This document shows positions 8,949 to 17,602 of a stretch of 64,000 nucleotides of DNA, in pieces. A model generated the notes under the pieces. It was not told the origin of the DNA, did no database searches, and saw only the letters and a list, made by a program, of their open reading frames with translations. Both the position numbers and the translations under genes were made by a program. Positions within the stretch are counted from its first letter, which is position 1, and each line of letters begins with the position of its first letter. Source of the stretch: Ruegeria lacuscaerulensis (GTDB lineage: Bacteria; Pseudomonadota; Alphaproteobacteria; Rhodobacterales; Rhodobacteraceae); assembly GCF_013033355.1 (NCBI RefSeq), contig NZ_WQDY01000009.1, positions 124,001-188,000 of the forward strand, in the 5' to 3' direction.

Positions 8949-9194
8949 TCAGCACGCGAATTTCTGACCTTCGATCCCGCCGACGGCAGCCCCTGCTGCT
9001 GTCAGGATCGTCTTGCCGGACCCGCCTCCAAACTGATTGCCGATGGCGCCACCCAATAGCGCGCCGCCGACCGTGCCGCTGAGGCAGGCGATCTCATGCT
9101 GGCGGGCGGCTTGTTGTTGCGGTGTGGGGGCCGGACCGCACGCGGCCAGTACGCCTGCCGTTCCCAGACATAGGGTAATGGACTTGAGCTTCAT
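8949..9194 (-). CDS. Glycine-zipper lipoprotein
   Basis: An 81-residue lipoprotein with Cys19 in a VLAAC lipobox. A glycine-zipper segment follows (GTVGGALLGGAIGNQFGGG and GAAVGG), as in YMGG-like and SlyB-like envelope proteins. These helices pack into or against membranes. The gene is only 10 bp upstream of the EF-hand gene, so both are probably one transcript. Confidence 0.78.
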   Translation of the reverse strand: MKLKSITLCLGTAGVLAACGPAPTPQQQAARQHEIACLSGTVGGALLGGAIGNQFGGGSGKTILTAAGAAVGGIEGQKFAC

Positions 9195-9265
9195 AAAAGG
9201 ACTCCCTGAACAACTAGGCCGAGTATTTGCCGTTCAGAGTTACCTATCAAGTTAAATAGGGCAAA

Positions 9266-9286
9266 GGCCCCGACAGAACCGGGGCC
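9266..9286 (-). terminator. Stem-loop downstream of the peroxiredoxin gene
   Basis: A 7-bp GC stem (GGCCCCG with CGGGGCC) lies just past the stop of the reverse-strand peroxiredoxin. It is followed on that strand by TTTGCCC, so the T run is short and termination may be partial. Confidence 0.5.
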
Positions 9287-9294
9287 AAACCGGA

Positions 9295-9780
9295 TCAGAT
9301 GACGTCCAAAAGGCCCTCACCAGCAGAGATTTCGCACGCGCCGGGGCTTTCTTCCAGGTTCAGCGCGGTGACTTTGCCATCCTCGACCAGCATCGCATAG
9401 CGTTTCGAGCGCGCGATCAGCCCGGCCGGCGGTGCGTCGAAATCCATACCGATGGCCTTGGTGAACTCGGACGCGGCATCCGCCAGCATGGTCAGGCCCG
9501 CATCGGACGCGCCGGTGGCCTCGCCCCAGGCTTTCATCACGAAGGGGTCGTTGACCGACAGGCAGATGATTTCGTCCACGCCTTTGGCATCGAACTGATC
9601 TTTGGTGCGCATGAAGCTGGGCACATGAGCCGAATGGCAGGTGGGCGTGAACGCGCCGGGGACGGCAAAGATCACCACTTTGCGCCCGTTTGTTTTATCG
9701 GAAATCCGGACCTCCTCGGGGCCTTCCGCACCGATCTGGGTCAGTGTGGCGTCGGGCAGCGTATCACCTGTTGAAATCAT
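9295..9780 (-). CDS. Peroxiredoxin, Prx5/glutaredoxin-dependent type
   Basis: A 161-residue thiol peroxidase that reduces hydrogen peroxide and alkyl hydroperoxides. The peroxidatic cysteine is Cys48 in the motif PGAFTPTCHSAHVPSF. The C-terminus has a second cysteine (PGACEISAGEGLL). The start at MISTGDTLPDATL was chosen because CAGGAG precedes it and the upstream open frame has no family similarity. It was probably acquired for cytosolic oxidative defence. It is transcribed away from the flavoprotein gene. Confidence 0.9.
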   Translation of the reverse strand: MISTGDTLPDATLTQIGAEGPEEVRISDKTNGRKVVIFAVPGAFTPTCHSAHVPSFMRTKDQFDAKGVDEIICLSVNDPFVMKAWGEATGASDAGLTMLADAASEFTKAIGMDFDAPPAGLIARSKRYAMLVEDGKVTALNLEESPGACEISAGEGLLDVI

Positions 9781-9879
9781 TTTTGTGCTCCTGTCGTTTG
9801 GATTTGCAGAGTCGGGCTTAGCCGCAATATAGGTGGTCGCGTGGAGGAGACCACGGGAATTCGACAGGGTGAGGGGAAG

Positions 9880-11091
9880 ATGAGCCATATTGTCGTGATC
9901 GGTGCCGGGCAGGCGGGTGCATCGCTGGTGGCGCGGCTGCGCAAAGACGGGTTTGAGGGCGATATCACCCTGATCGGGGCCGAGCCGCATCTGCCTTATC
10001 AGCGCCCGCCCTTGTCCAAGGCTTACCTGCTGGGCGAGATGGAGTTGGAGCGCCTGTTCCTGCGCCCCGAGAGCTTTTATGCCGAGAACAACATTACTCT
10101 GCGTCTGGGCCAGCGCGTGACTGCGATTGATCCGCAAGCCAAGACCGTGTCGCTGGGCGAGGAGGTCATTTCCTATGACGAACTGGCTCTGACCACCGGG
10201 TCCGACCCGCGCCGCCTGCCTGCCGCGATTGGTGGCGATCTGCAAGGCGTACATGTGGTGCGCGATCTTGCCCATATCGACGAGATGGAGCCGCGCGTGA
10301 CCGACGGCGCCCGCGCGCTAATCGTAGGCGGAGGTTATATCGGGCTCGAGGCGGCTGCGGTTTGCGCCAAGCGCGGGGTCAAGGTGACCTTGGTCGAGAT
10401 GGCCGACCGCATCCTGCAACGGGTCGCCGCACTTGAGACCAGCGATTATTTCCGCGCGCTGCATTCCGGATACGGGGCCGATATCCGTGAAGGCGTCGGG
10501 CTGGACCGTCTGCTGGGCGAAGATGGCAAGGTGACAGGCGCAATTTTGACCGATGGCACCGAGATTGCCGTTGATTTCGTCGTAGTCGGCGTGGGCATCG
10601 CGCCTGCGACTCAGCTGGCTGAAATGGCGGGGCTGGAGCTGGAGAACGGCATCAAAACCGACGCTCATGGCCGCACCTCGGATCCGTCGATCTGGGCGGC
10701 GGGCGATTGCGCGTCTTTCCCGCATGGCGAAGGGCGTATCCGTCTGGAGAGCGTACCCAACGCCATTGATCAGGCCGAGATCGTGGCCCAGAACATGCTG
10801 GGCGCGGCCAAGGATTACACCGCGACACCGTGGTTCTGGTCGGATCAGTATGACGTCAAACTGCAAATCGCCGGTTTGAACACGGGCTATGATCGCGTTG
10901 TGACCCGGCAGGGTGAGGGGCAGACGGTGTCCTTCTGGTATTACAAAGGCGATCAACTGATTGCGGTGGACGCGATGAATGACCCGCGCGCCTATATGGT
11001 CGGCAAACGCCTGATCGACGCGGGCAAAACCGCCGATCCGGCTGTGGTTGCCGACCCGGATGCGGACCTGAAACCGCTGCTCAAAGCGTGA
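9880..11091 (+). CDS. FAD-dependent ferredoxin/rubredoxin reductase-type oxidoreductase
   Basis: A 403-residue flavoprotein. The FAD-binding Rossmann motif is at the very start (VIGAGQAGAS), a second NAD(P)-binding glycine motif lies near residue 150 (VGGGYIGLEAAA), and the FAD site AAGDCASF is near residue 285. The C-terminal domain is that of putidaredoxin/ferredoxin reductases, which move electrons from NADH to a 2Fe-2S protein. ATG at this start has GAGGGG ahead of it; a GTG 39 bases upstream is less likely. No ferredoxin or P450 partner is adjacent. Confidence 0.88.
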   Translation: MSHIVVIGAGQAGASLVARLRKDGFEGDITLIGAEPHLPYQRPPLSKAYLLGEMELERLFLRPESFYAENNITLRLGQRVTAIDPQAKTVSLGEEVISYDELALTTGSDPRRLPAAIGGDLQGVHVVRDLAHIDEMEPRVTDGARALIVGGGYIGLEAAAVCAKRGVKVTLVEMADRILQRVAALETSDYFRALHSGYGADIREGVGLDRLLGEDGKVTGAILTDGTEIAVDFVVVGVGIAPATQLAEMAGLELENGIKTDAHGRTSDPSIWAAGDCASFPHGEGRIRLESVPNAIDQAEIVAQNMLGAAKDYTATPWFWSDQYDVKLQIAGLNTGYDRVVTRQGEGQTVSFWYYKGDQLIAVDAMNDPRAYMVGKRLIDAGKTADPAVVADPDADLKPLLKA

Positions 11092-11645
11092 GGATTATCG
11101 CTGGCGAATTCCGGGGCCGGGCCTTGGCCTCGGTCGGTAAAGGGGATGCCGGGGCGCATTTGCGACCTACGACGGACCGGGTGCGTGAAAGCCTGTTCAA
11201 CGTGCTAAGCCATCAGATTGATTTCGACGGTCTGCGTGTGCTGGACCTGTTTGCGGGCACCGGCGCGCTGGGGCTTGAGGCACTGTCGCGCGGTGCGTCC
11301 CATGTGACCTTCGTGGATGACGGGCGTGTGGCGCAGGGGCTGATCCGCAAGAATATCGACCTGACTCGCAGTGCTGACCGAACCCAGTTGATTCGCCGCG
11401 ATGCAACCCGGCTGGGTGACAATCCCGGCACGCCTTATGACCTGATCTTTCTTGATCCGCCTTATGGCAAGTCCATGGGCCAAAAGGCCATCGCCGCGCT
11501 GCCCGACTGGATCGAGGATGACGCCCTGATCGTGTGGGAGGAAAACGCCCCCATGCAGCCGCCTGAAGGGTTCATCCTGCAAGACAGTCGGAAATATGGC
11601 GACACGCATATCACGCTGATGTGGAAGGGTGGTACAGATGCATGA
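11088..11645 (+). CDS. rsmD: 16S rRNA (guanine(966)-N(2))-methyltransferase
   Basis: RsmD methylates G966 of 16S rRNA during 30S assembly. The 185-residue protein has MRIIAGEFRGR at the start, the SAM-binding LDLFAGTGALGLEALSRGA near residue 45 and the catalytic LDPPYGK near residue 124. The GTG start overlaps the stop of the upstream flavoprotein gene by 4 bp. Confidence 0.93.
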   Translation: MRIIAGEFRGRALASVGKGDAGAHLRPTTDRVRESLFNVLSHQIDFDGLRVLDLFAGTGALGLEALSRGASHVTFVDDGRVAQGLIRKNIDLTRSADRTQLIRRDATRLGDNPGTPYDLIFLDPPYGKSMGQKAIAALPDWIEDDALIVWEENAPMQPPEGFILQDSRKYGDTHITLMWKGGTDA

Positions 11646-12273
11646 TCTGGTGATCTTTGACTGCGACGGCGTGCTGGTGGACAGTGAGCCGCTGTCCAAT
11701 CAGGTGCTGGTCGAAAACCTTTCACGCTATGGGCTGGACCTGACTCTTGAAGACAGTGTGGGGTTCTTTCTTGGCGGCACCATGACCGGGGTGCGTGATA
11801 AGGCTCGCGCGCTCGGCGCGGACCTACCCCAGGATTGGGTCGATGAAGTCTATGCAGAGACCTACGCGCGTCTTCGCGGCGGAGTGGACCTGATGCCGGG
11901 TGTTGCCGATCTGCTGGTCACGCTGGACGCGCAAGATATCCCATTCTGCGTCGCCTCAAACGGCAGTCCCGACAAGATGCAGATCACACTGGGCCAAAAC
12001 GGACTGTGGGACAGGTTTCGGGATGTGGCCTTCTCGGCCCATGTTCTAAAGGTGGCGAAACCCGATCCAACCCTGTTTCTAACGGCGGCTGAACAGTTTG
12101 GGGCGAAAGCTCCCGTCGTGATCGAGGACAGCCCTAGCGGCGTCACCGCCGCAATGCGCGCCGATATGCGCTGTCTGGCTTATGCGCCACAGGGCGGAGG
12201 GCAAAAACTGGCTGATCTGGGGGCCGAGCTGTTTACGGATATGGCTCAAGTTCCGGTGATTTTGGGACTCTGA
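11638..12273 (+). CDS. HAD-superfamily phosphatase (phosphoglycolate phosphatase-like)
   Basis: A 211-residue HAD hydrolase with motif I (FDCDGVLVDSE), motif II (VASNGS), the conserved lysine in KVAKPDPTLF and the acidic motif IV (VIEDSPSGVTAA). The cap domain between motif I and II is the small helical type found in beta-phosphoglucomutase and phosphoglycolate phosphatase. The substrate cannot be told from sequence. ATG was preferred over a GTG 9 bases upstream because of its spacing from GGAAGGG. It overlaps rsmD by 8 bp. Confidence 0.85.
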   Translation: MHDLVIFDCDGVLVDSEPLSNQVLVENLSRYGLDLTLEDSVGFFLGGTMTGVRDKARALGADLPQDWVDEVYAETYARLRGGVDLMPGVADLLVTLDAQDIPFCVASNGSPDKMQITLGQNGLWDRFRDVAFSAHVLKVAKPDPTLFLTAAEQFGAKAPVVIEDSPSGVTAAMRADMRCLAYAPQGGGQKLADLGAELFTDMAQVPVILGL

Positions 12274-12295
12274 CCCGGATGTGGTAAGCTGCGGT

Positions 12296-12475
12296 ATGGA
12301 TCGCGCACTCACCCCTCCGTTCTGGGCACCTTCGCAGGATGCCGACACCTCAACCAGCCCCGAGCGCAAGCCCTTGCGCGCCCCTGTGTTCATCCATGAC
12401 GCCGTCATCCCGTGGCGGGATGAAACTTTGTTGCTGAAACTGCTCCGCGATCAGGCGCTTGATCAGGACGAATAG
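12296..12475 (+). CDS. Possible small protein of unknown function
   Basis: A 59-residue frame that fills the space between the HAD gene and the convergent map gene and overlaps the latter by 13 bp at the 3' end. It is proline-rich at the start and ends in an amphipathic acidic helix (ETLLLKLLRDQALDQDE). There is no strong ribosome-binding site. Third-position GC is high, as in neighbouring genes, which is the main reason to list it. Confidence 0.35.
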   Translation: MDRALTPPFWAPSQDADTSTSPERKPLRAPVFIHDAVIPWRDETLLLKLLRDQALDQDE

Positions 12476-13275
12476 GTCGGGTGGAACATATCGCCCGGTG
12501 ACAGGGTGAAAATCTCGACCCCATTGGCCGTTACACCCACCGAGTGTTCAAACTGCGCTGACAACGACTTGTCGCGAGTCACGGCGGTCCAGTCATCGGC
12601 CAGCGTCTTGGTCTCGGGTCGGCCCAGATTGACCATCGGTTCTATGGTGAAGAACATGCCCTCTTCCAGAACGGCACCGGTGCCGGGACGGCCGTAATGC
12701 AACACGTTGGGCGGTGCGTGGAATACACGCCCCAGACCGTGACCGCAGAAATCGCGCACGACGCTCATCCGGTGCGCCTCGACATAGGCCTGAATCGCGT
12801 GGCCGATATCACCGAAGGTGTTGCCGGGCTTGACCATCTCGATGCCCTTGAACAGGGCGTCATGGGTCACTTGAATCAAACGCTCGGCTTTGCGGGGCAG
12901 CTTACCGGCCACATACATGCGTGAGGTGTCGCCAAACCAGCCATCCACAATAACCGTGACGTCGATATTCAGGATATCGCCGTCTTTCAGCCGCTTGTCG
13001 CCGGGAATGCCGTGGCAGACAACATGGTTTACGCTGATGCAGCTGGCGTGCTGATAGCCCTTGTATCCAATGGTTGCCGAGGTCGCGCCCGCGTCCTCGA
13101 CCATCTGGGTGATCAACCCGTCAATCGCGCCGGTGGTCTGGCCCGGGAACACATGCGGGGCGATATCATCCAGAATCCGTGCAGCCAAGGCCCCTGCCGC
13201 ATGCATGCCGGCAAAGTCACCCTGTTCATAGATGCGGATACCGTCCTTGGTCAGGCGGCCACGATGCTCTTTCAT
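12463..13275 (-). CDS. map: Methionine aminopeptidase, type I
   Basis: Removes the initiator methionine from nascent proteins. The 270-residue protein carries the metal ligands of the pita-bread fold: the Asp pair in DILNIDVTVIVDGWFGDTSR, His in GHGLGR, Glu in FFTIEPMV and Glu in QFEHSVGV, plus the substrate histidine in VNHVVCHGIPG. The length and start fit type I enzymes. It is monocistronic, with about 245 bases upstream before the next gene. Confidence 0.95.
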   Translation of the reverse strand: MKEHRGRLTKDGIRIYEQGDFAGMHAAGALAARILDDIAPHVFPGQTTGAIDGLITQMVEDAGATSATIGYKGYQHASCISVNHVVCHGIPGDKRLKDGDILNIDVTVIVDGWFGDTSRMYVAGKLPRKAERLIQVTHDALFKGIEMVKPGNTFGDIGHAIQAYVEAHRMSVVRDFCGHGLGRVFHAPPNVLHYGRPGTGAVLEEGMFFTIEPMVNLGRPETKTLADDWTAVTRDKSLSAQFEHSVGVTANGVEIFTLSPGDMFHPTYSS

Positions 13276-13520
13276 CGACGCTAGGCTCCAAATGTTTCGC
13301 GCAGCACTTTGTTTACGCTGCTTGTGCAGAAAGTTCCAGAGGGCGATGGGTCGCGGGTCTGCAGATCAGTAAAAATGGTTTGATACTGCAGAAATTCAAG
13401 CATGCCTGCAGTTTAGATGCAATTGGATTGGCAGTCGGCGAGTAATTTCGCGCAGATCTTGTGATCTGCGCACTCGCAGAATGACGATAGATTCACGCTG
13501 TGCAACAAAGGACACGACGT

Positions 13521-13883
13521 TTGAAAAGAAACCTGATCCTCGCCCTTTGCGTCCTTGCCGGGTGCCGAGAGGAGGTGCAGATGCTGTCCGCGGATGACCT
13601 GTCTGCTTTGTTGACAACGGACCGCAAAATCGCGTTTCAGCGGTTTCATATCACCGGATCCGCCCGGATACATAGCGACGGCGGATTTCAAATCCGTGTG
13701 CCGCAGCTGGGGCAGGACACTGGCGATTGGTGGTTGGAAGGGAGTGAAATTTGCAGCCGTTGGGCCACTTTCCGACAGGGCCGCAAGCTGTGCGCGGTCG
13801 TGGGACTGGCAGAAGATGGCAGTTATCGCGGGTTCAATCCGCAAACCGGTGCATATCTGGGCGAATTCCGGTTCTCTGGTTAA
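13521..13883 (+). CDS. Predicted lipoprotein of unknown function (TTG start)
   Basis: From a TTG codon preceded by AAAGGA at proper spacing, the frame encodes 120 residues with a good lipoprotein signal (LILALCVLAGC, Cys15). A GTG 21 bases upstream would only add charged residues before the signal. The mature part has a WWLEGSEICSRWATFRQGRKL segment and looks like a small beta-rich domain of the kind seen in roseobacter periplasmic proteins. I do not recognise a named family. It converges on sfsA with a 1-base gap. Confidence 0.65.
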   Translation: MKRNLILALCVLAGCREEVQMLSADDLSALLTTDRKIAFQRFHITGSARIHSDGGFQIRVPQLGQDTGDWWLEGSEICSRWATFRQGRKLCAVVGLAEDGSYRGFNPQTGAYLGEFRFSG

Positions 13884-13884
13884 G

Positions 13885-14586
13885 TTATGTGATTTGCCAG
13901 TCTTTGCCTGCGTCGACCCAAACACCTTGGGGCGAAATCGCCGTGCCGCAGATCAGCCGCTCCACTCCTCTAGCGGCTTCAAAAGCTGCCACATAGGCGG
14001 GATCGATGTCTGCAGCCAGAGCAAACCTGCCGCAATCGGTGCGCTGCACCAGATACAGCATGATTGCCCGATGTCCTTGTGTTGCCATCTCAGCCAACTC
14101 GCCCAAATGTTTGGTGCCACGCGCCGTGACGCTATCGGGAAACTCGGCCAGACCGGGTTGGCGCGACAAGGTAACGCTTTTGACCTCGACATAGGCGTCG
14201 GGCAGGCCGGGTTGGGTCAGTAGAAAATCAACGCGGCTGTTTTGTCCGTATTTGACCTCGGGCCGTACGGTTTCATAGGCAGCCAAAGCCGGGATGTCAC
14301 GAGCCTGCAGTGCGGCGCGCAAGGCTTTGTTGGGAACGGATGTATCCACCCCGGTGAAATGCCCGTTTTCATGGTCGACCAGCCGCCAGCCGTATTTCAG
14401 CTTTTTCTTCGGGTCGTCATTGGGTTCCAGCCAGATTTTCTGGCCAGGCTCCGCTAGCCCCATCATCGAGCCCGGATTGGCACAATGGGCAGTCACCTCG
14501 CGCCCGTCTTCCAGCTGGCAATCGGCGAGAAAGCGTTTGTAACGGCGGATCAGGCGGGCGGGGACAAGAGGGGTTTCAAATCGCAT
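13885..14586 (-). CDS. sfsA: DNA/RNA nuclease SfsA
   Basis: A 233-residue protein, the usual SfsA length. Conserved parts are ARLIRRYKRFLAD near the start, the CANPGSMMGL motif, and the PD-(D/E)XK-like nuclease core RVDFLLTQPG...AYVEVKSVTL. SfsA was first named for sugar-fermentation stimulation and is now considered a nucleic-acid-binding nuclease. The start chosen gives MRFETPLVPARL, matching the family; the longer open frame upstream is not conserved in character. Confidence 0.92.
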   Translation of the reverse strand: MRFETPLVPARLIRRYKRFLADCQLEDGREVTAHCANPGSMMGLAEPGQKIWLEPNDDPKKKLKYGWRLVDHENGHFTGVDTSVPNKALRAALQARDIPALAAYETVRPEVKYGQNSRVDFLLTQPGLPDAYVEVKSVTLSRQPGLAEFPDSVTARGTKHLGELAEMATQGHRAIMLYLVQRTDCGRFALAADIDPAYVAAFEAARGVERLICGTAISPQGVWVDAGKDWQIT

Positions 14587-14637
14587 GTCCCACGGCCTAT
14601 ACCTGCCCGTAGGGTCGATCAAGAGAGGGTATGCGCC

Positions 14638-15360
14638 ATGGCCAATCCAACCGCTGCAATGCTGGTGATCGGGGATGAAATCCTGTCGGGCCGCACACGC
14701 GATGCCAATATGCACTATCTCGCCGGTGAGCTAACCAAACAAGGCATCGACCTGAAAGAGGTGCGCATTGTCAGCGACGACGCTCCGGCGATCGAGGCGG
14801 CCATCAAAGCGTTGGCGGACGCACATGACCATGTTTTTACCAGCGGTGGAATCGGCCCGACACATGACGATATCACTGCCGATTGCATCGCACGGGCCTT
14901 TGGTGCGGCCATTGATGTGCGCGCTGACGCCCGGGCTCTGCTTGAAGCACATTATAAAAATTCCGGGTTAGAGCTGAACGCGGCTCGCTTGCGCATGGCA
15001 CGCATCCCGGATGGCGCGACCCTGATCGACAACCCGGTATCGACAGCACCCGGTTTCACGATCGAGAACGTGCATGTCATGGCCGGGGTGCCTTCGGTGT
15101 TTCAGGCCATGGTGGCCAGCGTTTTGCCGGGCCTGACCGGTGGAAGCCCGCTACTGTCTCAGACGCTGCGCGTCAATCGCGGCGAAGGCGACATCGCGGG
15201 GCCTCTGGCCGTCTTGGCTGCTGATTTTCCAGATTTGGCGATTGGCAGCTATCCATTTCAGGTCAACGGTGTCTTCGGTGCCAATATTGTCGTCCGAGGC
15301 ACCGATGGGCCGCAAGTCGATGCCGCAATCACCCGGCTTGCGAAAGAGCTTCAGCTTTGA
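14638..15360 (+). CDS. Competence/damage-inducible CinA-like, molybdopterin-binding domain protein
   Basis: A 240-residue protein with a MoaB/MogA-like domain: VIGDEILSGRTRDANMHYLA at residues 11-30 and TSGGIGPTHDDIT near residue 72. It corresponds to the N-terminal half of CinA, without the NMN deamidase half. Members are annotated as molybdopterin-binding or nucleotide pyrophosphatase-like, and the role of this short form is not settled. The start has AAGAGAGGG ahead. The stop overlaps the TTG start of the GNAT gene by 4 bp. Confidence 0.85.
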   Translation: MANPTAAMLVIGDEILSGRTRDANMHYLAGELTKQGIDLKEVRIVSDDAPAIEAAIKALADAHDHVFTSGGIGPTHDDITADCIARAFGAAIDVRADARALLEAHYKNSGLELNAARLRMARIPDGATLIDNPVSTAPGFTIENVHVMAGVPSVFQAMVASVLPGLTGGSPLLSQTLRVNRGEGDIAGPLAVLAADFPDLAIGSYPFQVNGVFGANIVVRGTDGPQVDAAITRLAKELQL

Positions 15361-16064
15361 CGCGCTGGGCCAGTATCGTTGATGGCACATGGCCTGCCGC
15401 ACGGTACGAACGGCTTGGGCCGTTTCAACTGCGCGAAGGGCAGGGCGGCGGTTCTCGTGTGTCGGCGGCCAGTGCTCTTGGACCGGCGACCGAGGCACAG
15501 ATCGACTCGGCCGAGACGGCGATGCTGGCGATGGGTCAGAAGCGCATCTTTTGTTTGTGGCCCGGCGATGAGGTGCTTGATCGGCAACTCGAGAACCGAG
15601 GCTATGAGGTTCTGGACGCCGTCAATATCTATTCCTGCCCGGTTGGTCACTTGACGGATATCCCGATTCCGCGTGTGACAGCCTTTGCCATCTGGGATCC
15701 GCTGGCCATCATGAATGAGATCTGGGCCAAAGGCGGGATCGGACCTGCGCGATTGGCCGTGATGGCTCGTGCCACGGGGCCGAAAACGGGTCTGCTCATG
15801 CGGCGTTCGGATCAACCCGCAGGTACGGGTTTTGTCGCCATGCATGACGCTATTGCCATGGTCCATGCGTTGGAGATCCTGCCCGATCATCGTCGCCACG
15901 GGTTGGGAAAATGGGCGATGCGTGCAGCTGCGTTCTGGGCGCAGGAACAAGGCGCGCAAGCCCTAAGCGTAATCTGCACCAAGGCAAATGCTGGGGCCAA
16001 TGGTCTCTATCACGCACTTGGAATGGAGATCGTCGGAGAATACCATTACCGTCAGTGTATCTAA
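15357..16064 (+). CDS. GNAT family N-acetyltransferase (TTG start)
   Basis: A 235-residue protein. The acetyl-CoA-binding GNAT motif is in the C-terminal half (ALEILPDHRRHGLGKWAMRA, then AQALSVICTKANAGANGLY and LGMEIVGEYHYR). The N-terminal half is a degenerate GNAT-like domain. The TTG start overlaps the preceding stop, implying translational coupling. The acceptor substrate is unknown. Confidence 0.82.
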   Translation: MTRWASIVDGTWPAARYERLGPFQLREGQGGGSRVSAASALGPATEAQIDSAETAMLAMGQKRIFCLWPGDEVLDRQLENRGYEVLDAVNIYSCPVGHLTDIPIPRVTAFAIWDPLAIMNEIWAKGGIGPARLAVMARATGPKTGLLMRRSDQPAGTGFVAMHDAIAMVHALEILPDHRRHGLGKWAMRAAAFWAQEQGAQALSVICTKANAGANGLYHALGMEIVGEYHYRQCI

Positions 16065-16079
16065 GGAGAAAAGCCTGAC

Positions 16080-16652
16080 GTGACCGACCATCCTTTGCCG
16101 ACTGCGCTGAATTTACCGATGGCTGATCCTCTGCCACCCGAAACGCAGAGGTATTTCGATATCTGCGTCGAAAAGCTGGGATTTGTGCCTAACGTGTTGC
16201 GGGCCTATGCCTTTGATGTCGACAAGCTGAACACCTTTACCGCCATGTATAACGATCTGATGTTGGCCGATAGCGGGTTGTCCAAGCTTGAACGTGAGAT
16301 GATTGCAGTGGTCGTTTCGGCCATCAACAAGTGCTTTTACTGCCTTGTGGCGCATGGGGCTGCGGTGCGGCAGATGTCGGGCAACCCCCAACTGGGCGAG
16401 ATGCTGGTGATGAACTACCGGGTCGCGCCTCTGGACGCGCGGCAACGGGCGATGCTGGACTTTGCACGCAAAATAACAACCGCCAGCGCCGAGATCGAGG
16501 AGCCCGACCGCCAGCTTTTGCGCGACGTGGGGTTCAGCGATCGCGATATCTGGGATATCGCCAACGTCACAGGCTTTTTCAACATGTCAAACCGGGTCGC
16601 CAGCGCAACAGCGATGGCTCCGAATGACGCGTATCACGCGCAGGCCCGATGA
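16080..16652 (+). CDS. Peroxidase-related AhpD-like protein (carboxymuconolactone decarboxylase fold)
   Basis: A 190-residue protein with the AhpD-type redox motif KCFYCLVAHGAAV near residue 85 (CxxC followed by His), the hallmark of the peroxidase-related enzyme subfamily. These all-helical proteins reduce peroxides or act as disulfide reductants. The GTG start follows an AAGGAG sequence. The stop overlaps the OmpA gene start by 4 bp. Confidence 0.87.
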   Translation: MTDHPLPTALNLPMADPLPPETQRYFDICVEKLGFVPNVLRAYAFDVDKLNTFTAMYNDLMLADSGLSKLEREMIAVVVSAINKCFYCLVAHGAAVRQMSGNPQLGEMLVMNYRVAPLDARQRAMLDFARKITTASAEIEEPDRQLLRDVGFSDRDIWDIANVTGFFNMSNRVASATAMAPNDAYHAQAR

Positions 16653-17551
16653 TCCGCCGCGCGGTCCTGATATCCATGTTGCTGGCGGGGTCGGCGGCGG
16701 CGCAGGAAGTTGCTTTGCCGTCGGGGTCGCGTCTGGTGAGCGATCGCACCAGCGCACTGGACAGTTATAACATGCCCATCGGTCGCTTTGAATCGGGCAA
16801 AGTCCCAGATCGCGTGATTGAAGGCCGGGTTGAGCGGTTGACGTGGCGATTGCAGTCCGGGTCCAGTACGACCCTGCAGATACTGGCGCCACTGCGTCAG
16901 CAAGTCGTGGATCAGGGTTTTGACATAGCATTCGAATGCGAGGCGATTACCTGCGGTGGCTTCGATTTCCGTTTTGGCACCGAAGTCGTACCCACGCCCG
17001 ACATGTATGTGGCCATTCAGGACTATCGCTTTCTGTCCGCCACACGCGGCGAAGAGGCCCTGAGTTTGCTGGTAAGTCGTACCCCCCCCGATGGCTACGT
17101 GCAGATGATCCGTGTGACGCCTGTGGATGCACCCGAACCGCCTGCGCTGGTTGTCGAAGAAACGGTAAATCAGGCCGGTGGTCTGCTGTCCGAGCTGGAG
17201 CAGAACGGTCATGTCATTTTGGACGACCTGCATTTCAGAACCGGAGAGATTACGCTGGGCGAAGGTCCCTTTCCGTCGCTGGCGTTGATTGCGGCCTATA
17301 TGTCCGAAAATCCCGATGTTCGGCTGGCGCTTGTCGGGAACACCGACGATACCGGCACGCTCGAGGCGAATATCTCGGTCAGCACGGGGCGGGCGCAGGC
17401 TGTCCGGGTCCGATTGATTGAGGGTCATGGCGTTGCGGGAAATCGTCTTGAGGCCCGCGGGATTGGGTATCTGGCACCGATGACAACGAACGCGACGCCA
17501 GAAGGCCGTGATCAGAATCGAAGGGTCGAGGCAGTCCTGCTGGTGAATTGA
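16649..17551 (+). CDS. OmpA-family outer membrane/peptidoglycan-binding protein
   Basis: A 300-residue exported protein with a short signal peptide (ISMLLAGSAAA). The C-terminal OmpA domain starts near residue 185 (ILDDLHFRTGEITL) and includes the peptidoglycan-binding pattern NTDDTGTLEANISVSTGRAQ and the final NRRVEAVLL. The N-terminal region is not a recognisable beta-barrel; it may be a soluble domain with two cysteines (CEAITCGG). It probably tethers an envelope component to the cell wall. Confidence 0.83.
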   Translation: MIRRAVLISMLLAGSAAAQEVALPSGSRLVSDRTSALDSYNMPIGRFESGKVPDRVIEGRVERLTWRLQSGSSTTLQILAPLRQQVVDQGFDIAFECEAITCGGFDFRFGTEVVPTPDMYVAIQDYRFLSATRGEEALSLLVSRTPPDGYVQMIRVTPVDAPEPPALVVEETVNQAGGLLSELEQNGHVILDDLHFRTGEITLGEGPFPSLALIAAYMSENPDVRLALVGNTDDTGTLEANISVSTGRAQAVRVRLIEGHGVAGNRLEARGIGYLAPMTTNATPEGRDQNRRVEAVLLVN

Positions 17552-17579
17552 AAAAAAGGCCCGCACTTTCGTACGGGCC
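17551..17579 (-). terminator. Terminator of the LysR gene
   Basis: A GGCCCG/CGGGCC stem is followed on the reverse strand by seven T. It sits between the convergent OmpA and LysR genes and overlaps the last base of the OmpA stop codon. It fits a rho-independent terminator for the LysR transcript. Confidence 0.75.
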
Positions 17580-17602
17580 GTTCAGTCTTCACCGGGGAGA
17601 AA

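Noticed and set aside
13358..13416. Three CTGCAG copies upstream of the small lipoprotein gene as a repeat or CRISPR-like array
   Set aside because: Only a 6-bp word recurs, spacing is irregular and there are no spacers of fixed size.
14485..14637. Longer N-terminal start for the CinA-like protein
   Set aside because: The extra 51 residues overlap sfsA and its promoter region and lack family character; the ATG at 14638 has a ribosome-binding site and the conserved start.
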